Source of the DNA: Cryptosporangium sp044454545
GTDB lineage: Bacteria; Actinomycetota; Actinomycetes; Mycobacteriales; Cryptosporangiaceae
Assembly (NCBI RefSeq): GCF_044454545.1
Contig: NZ_JBITDV010000005.1
Location: 62,001-126,000 of the forward strand
Length of the DNA: 64,000 nt
Reading direction: 5' to 3'
The stretch's first letter is position 1. Each line of letters starts with the position of its first letter. A program made the position numbers and the translations under genes. This document shows positions 1 through 7,913 of the stretch, piece after piece. The notes beneath the pieces are model-generated. The model saw only the letters and a program-made list of their open reading frames with translations, was not told where the DNA came from and did not search any database.

Positions 1-812
1 AAGTGCTCCCCGAATTCGCCCAGCTGATCGGCGTCCCCCAGAGCAGGCTGATCGGAGGAGTCCCGGAGGGACAGGTGGACGTGGCAGGAGTTCCCCTCGC
101 CGGTGTCGTATTTGGGCATGAACGTGATCGCCCGGCCCGCGGCCTCGGCGATCTGCTTCGCACCGGTCTTGTAGAAGACGTGGCCGTCGCAGGCGGCGAG
201 CGCGTCGGCGTACCGGAACACGATCTCGTACTGCCCGGGGTGCACCTCGCCGCGCGCGGACTCGACCCGCAGGCCGGCGTCGGTCATCCCGCGCAGCAGA
301 CGTCCCACGAGGTCGTCGAGCTCGCCGAGACCGGTCAGCGCGTAGTCCGAGTTGTGGCGCGACGCCGGGCGCAGCCCGCCGTACCCGGCGGTGAACGCTT
401 CGCGGTAGGACTCCGAGAACACCAGGAACTCGAGTTCGGTGCCGACCAGCGCGGTCAGGCCCAGGGACGCGAGTTGATCGAGCTGCGAGCGCAGGATCTG
501 CCGTGGCGCCACCGGCAGGTGAGCACCGGCCCGGTCGACGGCGTCCGCCAGCACCAGCACCGTCCGGTCCCGCCACGGCAGCGGCCGTACGGTGGCCGGA
601 TCGGGCCGCAGCACGACGTCCCCGTACGAACCGGCGTACGAAGCGAACGCCCGCATGTCGACGTCGGCCGACAACAGGTAGTCGCACCCGCCGTAGCCGG
701 CCGCGGCCACCTCGGCGCGGAAGAAGTCCCCGGCCAGCCGGGTACCGACCAGCCGCCCGTACAGGTCGGGCATCGCGAGCACCACCTCAGCCGCGTCGGC
801 CAGCCCGCTCAC
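1..812 (-). CDS. Glutamine-synthetase-like amide ligase (3' part outside window)
   Basis: The first 270 codons read as a glutamine synthetase fold: an N-terminal beta-grasp region (to about residue 100), then the catalytic barrel with GTELEFLVF (metal-binding Glu), ESARGEVHPGQYEI and GEGNSCHVHLSL. Glutamine synthetases make a gamma-glutamyl amide from glutamate, ATP and ammonia, and relatives use polyamines or other amines. GTG is chosen as start because it overlaps the upstream synthetase stop by 4 bp (GTGA, 809-812), implying translational coupling. Its place directly behind an IucA/IucC gene suggests an amide-forming or amine-handling step in siderophore assembly rather than bulk nitrogen assimilation, but that is inference. 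The C-terminal half and stop lie left of base 1, so adenylylation and active-site loops cannot be checked. Confidence 0.85.
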   Translation of the reverse strand, partial: MSGLADAAEVVLAMPDLYGRLVGTRLAGDFFRAEVAAAGYGGCDYLLSADVDMRAFASYAGSYGDVVLRPDPATVRPLPWRDRTVLVLADAVDRAGAHLPVAPRQILRSQLDQLASLGLTALVGTELEFLVFSESYREAFTAGYGGLRPASRHNSDYALTGLGELDDLVGRLLRGMTDAGLRVESARGEVHPGQYEIVFRYADALAACDGHVFYKTGAKQIAEAAGRAITFMPKYDTGEGNSCHVHLSLRDSSDQPALGDADQLGEFGEH

Positions 813-2491
813 CCGTGCACCACCAACGGGTTCGGCACGTGACCGTGCACGATCTCGAACTCCTCCTTCTCGGCCCGGTCGTGGAACCCGCCGCCGGTGA
901 GCTGTTCGCGGTTCAGACAGATCCGTTCGACGTCGGCCGAGGTCAGGCCGTACGCCTCGCGCCGGGCCGCGGCGGCCGGAACGCGCTCGAAATACGCGTC
1001 GACCTCGGCGCGCACGAGCCCCCAGAACTCCGGCTCGGGAACGGCGACGAGCACCGCCAGCGGCCGGAACACCCCGGCGAACACCGCGGTGACGATCGAG
1101 TGCGCCAGCTCCGCCTCCGACCACCGCGGCAGCAATCGATCCGCCTCGGCCGGCAGTCCCTCGTACGACCGCCCCGGCAGCAGGTTCACGTCCTCGGCGA
1201 AGTCCTTGAGCATCGTGCGGACCGGAACGTCGTCGGGGCCGAAGACCACCACGGTGTTCTCCCCGTGCGGGCAGAACGCCAGGTCGTGGACGTGCAACGC
1301 GTGCAGCGGAGCGGCCAGCACGACGCGCAGCAGCGTCCGCACCCACTCCCGCTCGGACCACCCGGAACGGCGCACCAACTCCGCCACCAGCGGCACGCCG
1401 TCCGAGCCGGTCACCAGTAGCGACGCCAGCGATCGGGCCCGCTCGCCCGGGTGCAGGTACGTCTGCACCGGCTCGCGCCAGACCGCCGCGAGCAATTCGT
1501 GGTACCGGTAGGGCGCGTCCGGGATCCGATCGAACAGCGGGTGCCGCACCGCGACCGACGCGACCTCGCCGAGCAGGTCCACGTGCGCGCTCAGGAACTC
1601 GTCCGATGCCCGCAGCGCGTGCAGCCAGGACGAGACCGCGGGCGCCCCGGCCGTCGGACCGGCCGGCAGCCCCCTCCACACCAGCGTGTTCCGGATCAGC
1701 AGCGGCACCTTGACGTTGCGTTTCGCCGGGTGGTCGACGTTCACCAGCGTGCGCACCGACGCCAGCGCCCGGTACCGGTCGGGCGCCTCGCCCAGCTCGA
1801 CGATCCGCCCGTCGGCCAGGTACGGCGCGAACAACGTGCGCACCGCGGCGTCCAGATGGAAAGGGTGAACCGGGAGCCAGACGTACCCGTCCGGCGCTCG
1901 GGACGCGAACGCGGCCGTCGTCGCCTCGTCGAGCTCGTCCTCGAGCGGGACGCCGTGCGCGGAGGCCAGCGACGGGTGCACGGCGATCCAGGTCAGCCGT
2001 AGCGTCCGGGCCGCCTCCGGCGCGTACGCGGACGCGTCGGAGGCGGTGAAGCCGAGCCGTCCCTTGTTGAGGACCATCGCCGGGTGGCCGCCCTGAGCGG
2101 CCTCGAGCTCGACGTGGGACGCGTCGGCGAGCTCCTTGGCGGTCGGCAGCCGCCGGCGCAGCAGCGCGTCCGCCGACCAGGTCGCGACCAGCTCGCGCAG
2201 CGCCTCGGCGGTGGTCGGGCCGTCCAGGCCGAGCGCGCCACGGGCGTCGACCAGGAACTCCATCGGGTCGGACGCCTGCTCGCCGTTGCGCCGGATCGAG
2301 CCGGGGTCGATCCGCCAGCTCTCGAAGCCTCCGCGGGCCGCGCTGAACGTGTACTCGACGTCGTCCGCGAGCGTCACGCGGTACCGGCCGTCGCCGAGCG
2401 GTACGGGGGTGAGCATGTCCTCGTAGGACAGCTCGGCGAGCGCGCGCACGAGCAGCGCGTGGCCGGAGTCACGCCAAGCTCGATCAGTCAT
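809..2491 (-). CDS. IucA/IucC family NRPS-independent siderophore synthetase
   Basis: This 560-residue protein is a siderophore synthetase of the IucA/IucC family, which adenylates a carboxylate (often citrate or a citryl amide) and condenses it with an amine or alcohol in the cytoplasm. Visible family motifs are GHPAMVLNKGRLGF followed by YAPE, VNVDHPAKRNVKVPL, FCPHGENTVV and MLKDFAEDVNL, and the C-terminal FhuF-like region follows. Length is within the usual 550-620. The ATG at 2491 is preceded by AGGA at a suitable distance. It sits 122 bp after the aminotransferase gene on the same strand and overlaps the next gene by 4 bp. Substrate type (A, B or C) cannot be told by eye. No transporter or receptor gene is visible in the window, so export/import genes probably lie further left. 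Confidence 0.93.
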   Translation of the reverse strand: MTDRAWRDSGHALLVRALAELSYEDMLTPVPLGDGRYRVTLADDVEYTFSAARGGFESWRIDPGSIRRNGEQASDPMEFLVDARGALGLDGPTTAEALRELVATWSADALLRRRLPTAKELADASHVELEAAQGGHPAMVLNKGRLGFTASDASAYAPEAARTLRLTWIAVHPSLASAHGVPLEDELDEATTAAFASRAPDGYVWLPVHPFHLDAAVRTLFAPYLADGRIVELGEAPDRYRALASVRTLVNVDHPAKRNVKVPLLIRNTLVWRGLPAGPTAGAPAVSSWLHALRASDEFLSAHVDLLGEVASVAVRHPLFDRIPDAPYRYHELLAAVWREPVQTYLHPGERARSLASLLVTGSDGVPLVAELVRRSGWSEREWVRTLLRVVLAAPLHALHVHDLAFCPHGENTVVVFGPDDVPVRTMLKDFAEDVNLLPGRSYEGLPAEADRLLPRWSEAELAHSIVTAVFAGVFRPLAVLVAVPEPEFWGLVRAEVDAYFERVPAAAARREAYGLTSADVERICLNREQLTGGGFHDRAEKEEFEIVHGHVPNPLVVHG

Positions 2492-2613
2492 CGCATTCCT
2501 AGGGTTGGCGGAATAGGCCTGCCGCGTCGCAGGTCATCGCATGTGACGAGCGGCGCGGCGCCACTCCCTACACTCCCTCGCCACCACCCCGGTCTGGCAA
2601 GGGGTGATCGCGC

Positions 2614-3924
2614 TCACGCGCAGGCGCTCAGGGCGTCGGCGAGCCGATCGAGGACGGCGTCGGCTTCGTGATCGGTGATGGTCAACGGCGGCAACAGGCG
2701 CAGCACCGCGTCGTGCCTGCCACCGAGTTCAACGAGCAGACCGCGTTGTAGACACTCGTTCCGCACACGTTCGGCCAGCGCGGACGCCGCCGGGCGCGCG
2801 CCGAGGTGGTCGGGTTCGGCGTCCGCCTCGACGAGTTCGACGCCGAGCATGAGGCCGCGGCCACGGATGTCCCCGATCGCGGGGTGCCGGATCTGCTCGA
2901 GTCCGTCGCGGAGCCGGCCTCCGATCCGCGCGGCGCGCCGGGGCAGATCGTTCTCGCGGACGAACCGCAGCGTCGCCGCTCCCGCGGCCATCGCGAGCGC
3001 GTTTCCGCGGAACGTCCCCGCGTGCGCCCCCGGCTGCCAGACGTCGAGGTCGTCGCGGTAGAGGATCACCGCGAGCGGCAGTCCGCCGCCGATCGCCTTC
3101 GAGGCCACGATGACGTCCGGCACGATGCCGGCCCGCTCGTACGCCCACGTCGTCCCGGTCCGGCCGACCCCGGTCTGCACCTCGTCCACCACCAGGGGGA
3201 CGCCGTGCAGCTGGGTGACCGTACGCAGGCGACGCAGCCAGTCGTCCGGGGCGGGGATCACGCCGCCCTCGCCCTGCACCGGTTCGAGCAGCAGCGCGGC
3301 CGGAAGCAGGACACCGCTGTTCGGGTCGCCGAGCAGGCGCTCCACGTAGGAGGCCGCGGCGTGTTCCCCGATGGTCCCGCCGAGTCCGAGCGGACAGCGG
3401 TACGGGTACGGATACGGCAGCCGGGTGACGTCGAGGTTCGTGCCGGTACGCGCGGCCACGCCGCCGGACGCGGACATCGCGGCCAGGGTCATGCCGTGGT
3501 AGGCGCCGGTGAACGCGGCTACGGAATGGCGGCCGGTGGCGGTCTGGGTGAGCTTGATCGCGGCCTCGACCGCGTCCGTGCCGGCCGGGCCGCAGAACTG
3601 GATCTTGAAGCCGTTCGGAATCGTCTCGAACAGTTCGGTGACGAATTCGTCCTTCTCCGGCGTGGCCAGATCGAGCGTGTGCAGCGGGCGTCCGGCGTCC
3701 ATCGTCCGCCGGATCGCGTCGACGACCACCGGGTGGTTGTGCCCGAGTGCGAGCGTGCCCGCGCCGGACAGACAGTCCAGATAGGTCCGGCCGTCCGCGC
3801 CGTGGACCGTCATGCCCTCGGCACGCACCGGGACGATCGGAAAGTGTCTCGCGTACGTGCGGGCCGCCGACTCACGGGCGGTTTGGCGTGCGAGAATGCC
3901 GTCGACCCGGCTGAGCACGGTCAT
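2614..3924 (-). CDS. Diaminobutyrate--2-oxoglutarate aminotransferase family (class III PLP)
   Basis: A 436-residue class III aminotransferase. It has the glycine-rich cofactor region (CGPAGTDAVEAAIK, about 111-124), GAYHGMT, the VVDEVQTGVGRTG stretch and the Schiff-base lysine in ASKAIGGGLPL (about K276). The closest pattern is the 2,4-diaminobutyrate 4-aminotransferase group (DAT, RhbA, AcsF), which makes L-2,4-diaminobutyrate from aspartate semialdehyde and glutamate, a building block of achromobactin- and rhizobactin-type siderophores. An iron box lies 29-47 bp upstream of the ATG, so this is probably the first gene of an IdeR-controlled unit that runs into the IucA/IucC and glutamine-synthetase-like genes. 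Ornithine or other omega-amino substrates are an alternative, and the siderophore context favours diaminobutyrate. Confidence 0.9.
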   Translation of the reverse strand: MTVLSRVDGILARQTARESAARTYARHFPIVPVRAEGMTVHGADGRTYLDCLSGAGTLALGHNHPVVVDAIRRTMDAGRPLHTLDLATPEKDEFVTELFETIPNGFKIQFCGPAGTDAVEAAIKLTQTATGRHSVAAFTGAYHGMTLAAMSASGGVAARTGTNLDVTRLPYPYPYRCPLGLGGTIGEHAAASYVERLLGDPNSGVLLPAALLLEPVQGEGGVIPAPDDWLRRLRTVTQLHGVPLVVDEVQTGVGRTGTTWAYERAGIVPDVIVASKAIGGGLPLAVILYRDDLDVWQPGAHAGTFRGNALAMAAGAATLRFVRENDLPRRAARIGGRLRDGLEQIRHPAIGDIRGRGLMLGVELVEADAEPDHLGARPAASALAERVRNECLQRGLLVELGGRHDAVLRLLPPLTITDHEADAVLDRLADALSACA

Positions 3925-3952
3925 GTGGGGGGCTTCCTAGGGGTCGCTTCAC

Positions 3953-3971
3953 TTAGGACAGCCTAACCTCA
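3953..3971 (-). promoter_or_regulatory. IdeR/DtxR-type iron box
   Basis: TTAGGACAGCCTAACCTCA matches the 19-bp DtxR/IdeR consensus (TTAGGTTAGGCTAACCTAA) at 15 positions, including the full right arm core CTAACCT. It lies 29-47 bp upstream of the aminotransferase ATG and overlaps the last three bases of the decarboxylase gene. Established knowledge: such boxes are bound by Fe2+-loaded IdeR/DmdR to repress siderophore genes when iron is sufficient. Confidence 0.85.
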
Positions 3972-5363
3972 TCGGAGATTGGTCACGTCGTCAACCCGGC
4001 TCGCCGGGCGGGGTCTCGGCGTCGCTCCCTCCGGACGGATCAGAGCAGTCCGCCACGCGGGCGGCTGCCCCAGGAACGCGGGCATCGCGAACTCGAACCC
4101 GTAGGCGCCCGCGTTCGGGAACAGCAGCAGATCCCCGGCCCGGACCGACTCGACCGTGACGTCGCGGGCCAGCACGTCCTCAGGGGTGCACAGCTCGCCG
4201 GAGATCGTGACCGCCGCCCGCTCGGCCGCCGGGCGGGGCAGGCCGACCGGCCAGTCGTCCACCGGGAGCACCGCGAAGTTGTGGCGGATCTCCCAGGAGG
4301 TCGGGAGCTGGAAGTGGTTGATGCCCCCGCGGACGACGACGAAGACCTCGCCGTACGAGTGCTTCACGTCCACGACCTCGGTCGCGTACCAGCCGATCGG
4401 ACCGGCCATCCAGCGGCCGGGCTCGAGGATCAGTTCGGTGTTTTCGGGGACGGCCACCTGCCGGCCGAATCGGTGGACGTCGAATTCCGGTCCGGGTTCG
4501 AACGGGATCCCGAGGCCGCCGCCGACGTCGATCGTCCGGAGCTGCAGACCGTGCTCCTCCGCGGTTCGGACCGACCAGTCCACCACACCGCGGACGTAGT
4601 CCGCATGCAGGTCAGCGTCCATGTTCCCGCTCACCGCATGCAGATGGAAGCCACTGAAGCGGACGCCCGGCAACGAACCGAGCGCGCGCAGGACGCGCGG
4701 GATCTCCGGTTCGGGGATGCCGAACGGGCTGGGGAGCCCGCCCATCGTGAGGCCGGTGGACCGCTCGATCCTCAGCGGGGAGCGCCGAGGGTTGACCCGC
4801 AGAGCGACCGGGACCTCGCGTCCGGTGGCGTCGCGGCCGGGGGCGTCGCGGCCGGGGGCGTCGCGGCCGGGGGCGTGGCGGCCGGGGGCGTGGCGGCCGG
4901 CCGCGACGGCGGCGCGGGAGAGGCGGTGGAGTTCGAGCAGGCTCTCGACGTTCACCGTGAGCGCGCCGTCGGGGATCTCCGGGCCGAGGAGACCGGCCAG
5001 CAGCGTCGGGTTCTTGGCCGGGCCGGAGGCGACGATTCGCGGAGGCACGCCGGCCTCCCGGGCGGCGGCGAGCGCCAGCCGGGCCTCGGAGACGCTCGCG
5101 ACCTCGAAGCCGTGGATGCGTTCCGCGAGGGCCGCGAGGAGCGGAGGGTACGAGTTGGCCTTGACCGCGAAGCAGACCCGGGCGCCGCCCGGTAGCGCGT
5201 CGACGAGGCCGGTGGCGCGGGTCTGGGCCGCGGCGAGGTCGTAGAGGTAGCCGCCGACCGGCTCGCCCGAGCCGCGGCTCGCGAGGGCCGCCGCACGGAC
5301 GGTCGTCGGTATCGCGTCGATCGGCAGCGCGCCGGCGCCCTCGAACGAGCGGGGCAGGTCCAC
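3969..5363 (-). CDS. PLP-dependent (group IV, alanine-racemase fold) siderophore decarboxylase
   Basis: This 464-residue enzyme belongs to the DapDC/OrnDC family of PLP decarboxylases. The cofactor lysine is in CFAVKANS (about K68). Further landmarks are GFHLHAVSGN, the phosphate-binding DVGGGLGIPF, LILEPGRW and the catalytic-cysteine region ISGELCTPEDVLA. Siderophore clusters carry relatives (SbnH, AcsE, PvsE) that decarboxylate a citryl-amino-acid intermediate or a diamino acid, so the same job is likely here, with diaminobutyrate from the neighbouring aminotransferase as possible precursor. Residues about 153-182 are an RxAPG pentapeptide repeat inserted in the barrel, which is unusual for the family. 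It is the upstream gene of the minus-strand locus. A start at 5363 is supported by GGGAGGGAGG upstream. Confidence 0.88.
   Translation of the reverse strand: MDLPRSFEGAGALPIDAIPTTVRAAALASRGSGEPVGGYLYDLAAAQTRATGLVDALPGGARVCFAVKANSYPPLLAALAERIHGFEVASVSEARLALAAAREAGVPPRIVASGPAKNPTLLAGLLGPEIPDGALTVNVESLLELHRLSRAAVAAGRHAPGRHAPGRDAPGRDAPGRDATGREVPVALRVNPRRSPLRIERSTGLTMGGLPSPFGIPEPEIPRVLRALGSLPGVRFSGFHLHAVSGNMDADLHADYVRGVVDWSVRTAEEHGLQLRTIDVGGGLGIPFEPGPEFDVHRFGRQVAVPENTELILEPGRWMAGPIGWYATEVVDVKHSYGEVFVVVRGGINHFQLPTSWEIRHNFAVLPVDDWPVGLPRPAAERAAVTISGELCTPEDVLARDVTVESVRAGDLLLFPNAGAYGFEFAMPAFLGQPPAWRTALIRPEGATPRPRPASRVDDVTNLR
4816..4905. repeat. 15-bp tandem repeat inside the decarboxylase gene (6 units)
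   Basis: Six head-to-tail 15-bp units; three are the identical tcgcggccgggggcg and the others diverge by a few bases. They are in frame on the minus strand and encode R(H/D)APG pentapeptides. Being a multiple of 3 bp, the array lengthens the protein without breaking it. Confidence 0.95.
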
Positions 5364-5466
5364 CGTGTTCCTCCCTCCCGTTGCGGGTTTGGACGGCAGG
5401 CTACGCGAATGACGACAGTTCGGACGTCCCGACGTCTGACGTGCGGGAGTGAGTCAGGATGGAGGG

Positions 5467-7149
5467 GTGAGCGCGAGTAACGCCGAAGTGCCGAGGTGCG
5501 GTGCGGCTACTGGTTCTGGCCGGCCGTGCCGGAACCGGGTTCAGCAGGTGGGCGACCGTTGCTCCCTGCACCAGGGTGCTTCGGCGGTTGCGGCCGCGGG
5601 CGCGACGGAACCGTCCCCGGCCGGGCCGGTGACGGCTGAGGCGGCGGCAGCCGGGGCGCCGGCGGCTGAGGCGGTGGCGGCTGGGGCGGGCCTGGACGGG
5701 GCGGAGTCGGCGGACGTGCCCGGTGGGTCGGCCCCGGCCGACCGGCCTCGGCGGCGGCCGGCGAAGTCTTCGCGCGCCACGAAGGCGGCGGCCGAGCCGC
5801 CGAGCCCGGCGAAGGCGCGCCCGACCACGTCTCGGGGGCGCAAAGCTCCCGCTGAGGCGCCGCGGGCCAGGGCGACCCCGGCTGAGCCGGAGTCCGCCGA
5901 TGTGGCTTCGGCCCAATCGGTCGATGCCGAGCCGGCTCAGGAGGCTGTCGCCGAGGCGCCGACGACTCAGGGCGGTGTCGCTGACGCGGGGTCGGCTGAG
6001 GCGGGCGGGCCCAAGCGGGCTCGGCGCGCTCCTCAGCGGCCCGCCCGCACGCCTCGGCGGAACACGCGTCCGCGTGGCCGGTCTCGCTCTCCCGAGCCGC
6101 CGCTACCGGGCGCGGAGCCTCCCGGCCCTCCGGCCGCAGCATCGCCGGGGACAGAGACGCCGTCCGCCGGACCCTCCGCAGCCGAGGCGACCCCGCCGAC
6201 CGCCGATGCCCCAGCCGCAGATGTTCCGGCCCCGAAGGCGCCTGCGGCCGAGGCGTCTGCGATCGAGCCACCACCCGCGGCACCGCCCGCGGCACCGCCC
6301 GCGCCGCCTGCCCCCGGAGCGCCCCAGACGGCTACGCCCCCTGCGTCAGCGCCGACTGCAGAGACGCCCCCTTCGGACCCGACCCCCACGAACCCATCCC
6401 TCGCGAACACGCCCCCCGCGGACACGACCCTCGCGAACACGACCCCCACGAACAAGACCCCCACGGACACGCCCCCCGCGGACACGACCCCCACGAACAA
6501 GACCCCCACGAACAAGACCGCCGCGGACGTCCCTGCGGCCATCATCGACGCGGATCCGGCCCTCGCGAACGCCGCAGACGGTACGGGCAGCGCGGGCGGC
6601 GGATCGGCCGCAGCGCCGGAAACCCAACCGCAACCCGAGCCCGAGCCCGAGAAGCGCGACCCTCGGCTCGACCGCGCCGCTCAGCGGTGTGCCACCGCCA
6701 TCACCAACGGCGCGCTCGACGCCGTCGACAAGCTCGCGACCCCCTACCTCGGCGAAGCCGGCTGGCGCCAGCTCCAGGACGCCTGGCGCCGCGAGAACTG
6801 CGTCCTCGTGACCTCGGTCGCCCGCCAAGCGCTCCAGTCCCCCGCGAAACTCCACGACGCCGCGGGCAAGCTCGCCGCCCAGGTCTGGATCTGGCTGGGC
6901 CGCCCCTGGGTCGAGCAGATGATGATCCGCGAGGTCGTGAAGCGCCTCCCGATCCTCGGCGAAAGCCAGGTCCGCCCGGTGGCCCGCGCCGTCCAGCTGG
7001 CCGCGATCCGCCTGTGCCACCAGACCGACCACGACCTCACCCACTGCCCCGCCTTCGCCGACCTGGTCGAACACGAAGGTGAACGCCGCCCCAAGCAACT
7101 TCTCGACGCCGGCGTCAAGGGCTGGGACGCCCTGGGCCGCCTCCGCTGA
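5467..7149 (+). CDS. Low-complexity protein with N-terminal Cys/His ribbon and conserved-looking C-terminal domain (unknown function)
   Basis: I do not recognise a named family. From the GTG at 5467 the protein has about 560 residues. Residues 5-30 carry C-x9-C-x10-C-x2-H (CGAATGSGRPC ... CSLHQ), the pattern of short zinc-ribbon-like motifs found at the front of some nuclease-associated and phage-like proteins. Residues about 35-400 are Ala/Pro/Thr-rich and surely disordered, including a pentapeptide repeat array. The last 160 residues are ordinary and probably helical, with three cysteines and many tryptophans (GRPWVEQMMIREVVKRLP). An upstream GTG at 5449 is also possible; 5467 is preferred because AGGA lies 7 nt before it. 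The gene ends 2 bp before the response-regulator start, so it may be co-transcribed with the two-component system. Confidence 0.72.
   Translation: MSASNAEVPRCGAATGSGRPCRNRVQQVGDRCSLHQGASAVAAAGATEPSPAGPVTAEAAAAGAPAAEAVAAGAGLDGAESADVPGGSAPADRPRRRPAKSSRATKAAAEPPSPAKARPTTSRGRKAPAEAPRARATPAEPESADVASAQSVDAEPAQEAVAEAPTTQGGVADAGSAEAGGPKRARRAPQRPARTPRRNTRPRGRSRSPEPPLPGAEPPGPPAAASPGTETPSAGPSAAEATPPTADAPAADVPAPKAPAAEASAIEPPPAAPPAAPPAPPAPGAPQTATPPASAPTAETPPSDPTPTNPSLANTPPADTTLANTTPTNKTPTDTPPADTTPTNKTPTNKTAADVPAAIIDADPALANAADGTGSAGGGSAAAPETQPQPEPEPEKRDPRLDRAAQRCATAITNGALDAVDKLATPYLGEAGWRQLQDAWRRENCVLVTSVARQALQSPAKLHDAAGKLAAQVWIWLGRPWVEQMMIREVVKRLPILGESQVRPVARAVQLAAIRLCHQTDHDLTHCPAFADLVEHEGERRPKQLLDAGVKGWDALGRLR
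6379..6528. repeat. 15-bp tandem repeat (10 units) in the low-complexity protein
   Basis: Ten consecutive 15-bp units related to acgacccccacgaac. They encode pentapeptides such as TPTNK, TPPAD and TTLAN. The array is in frame and lies in the disordered middle of the gene at 5467-7149. Confidence 0.93.
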
Positions 7150-7151
7150 GC

Positions 7152-7913
7152 GTGAGCGCCATGGTCGAGAGCGGCCTCGTCCTCGTCGCCGAGGACGAGC
7201 CCTCGATCGCCGACCTCATCACGCTCTACCTCGAGCGCGACGGCTACCGCGTGCGGGTCGAAACCGACGGCGCCACCGCCCTCCAGGAGATCCGCCGCCT
7301 CCGACCGGTCGCCGCGATCCTCGACATCGCGCTTCCGAGCCGCACCGGCACCGACATCTGCCGCGCATTGCGTGCCGAGAACGACTGGACCCCGGTCCTC
7401 TTCGTCACCGCCCGCGACGACGAGATCGACCGGATCCTCGGACTCGAACTCGGCGCCGACGACTACCTCACGAAACCGTTCAGTCCCCGCGAACTCGTCG
7501 CCCGCCTCAGATCGGTCCTCCGAAGAAGCCGAACGGCCACCGGCGCCAACCCCCGATCAGCCGGCCCCCTCTTCACCAGCACCCTCCCCACCGGCTCTCT
7601 TTCCACCGGCCCTCTTTCCACCGGCACCCTCACCATCGGCACCCTCCGCGTCGACCCCGGAGCCCGCCGCACCTGGGTCGGCGACACCGAGGTCCCGCTC
7701 ACCGCGACCGAGTTCGACCTGCTCGCGCACCTCATGCGCAGCCCCGGCCGGGTACACACCCGCGAGCAGCTCCTCAGCGCGGTCTGGGGCTACGCCGCGG
7801 TGAGCGGCGCCCGCACCGTCGACGTGCACGTCGCCCAGGTCCGCGGCAAGCTCGGCCCGGCCTCCCCGATCCGGACCGTCCGAGGCGTCGGCTACTCCGC
7901 CGAACCCTCATGA
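7152..7913 (+). CDS. OmpR/PhoB-family response regulator
   Basis: A 253-residue two-domain response regulator. The receiver domain (about 8-125) shows the acidic pair in AEDE, the phospho-acceptor D58 in ILDIALPS and the conserved K108 in LTKPF. The C-terminal winged-helix DNA-binding domain (about 160-250) shows TEFDLLAHLMRSPGRVHTREQLL and the RTVDVHVAQVRGKL recognition helix and wing. The linker between them is stretched by five pentapeptide repeats (about residues 141-165), which is unusual. GTG 7152 is 2 bp after the previous stop; an ATG at 7161 is an alternative start. The stop overlaps the sensor-kinase ATG by 4 bp (ATGA), so the pair is certainly coupled. Confidence 0.95.
   Translation: MSAMVESGLVLVAEDEPSIADLITLYLERDGYRVRVETDGATALQEIRRLRPVAAILDIALPSRTGTDICRALRAENDWTPVLFVTARDDEIDRILGLELGADDYLTKPFSPRELVARLRSVLRRSRTATGANPRSAGPLFTSTLPTGSLSTGPLSTGTLTIGTLRVDPGARRTWVGDTEVPLTATEFDLLAHLMRSPGRVHTREQLLSAVWGYAAVSGARTVDVHVAQVRGKLGPASPIRTVRGVGYSAEPS
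7572..7646. repeat. 15-bp tandem repeat (5 units) in the response-regulator linker
   Basis: Five imperfect 15-bp units of the type tccaccggccctctt, encoding (S/T)TGxL pentapeptides between receiver and DNA-binding domains. The array is in frame. Confidence 0.9.

Noticed and set aside
5380..5400. Possible second iron box above the decarboxylase (GGCAGGCTACGCGAA region)
   Set aside because: Only about 11 of 19 positions match and the right arm is missing; this is near chance in GC-rich DNA.
6033..6545. Glycine/valine-rich open frame on the minus strand opposite the zinc-ribbon gene
   Set aside because: Mirror image of the Ala/Pro repeat; no domain and no start signals.
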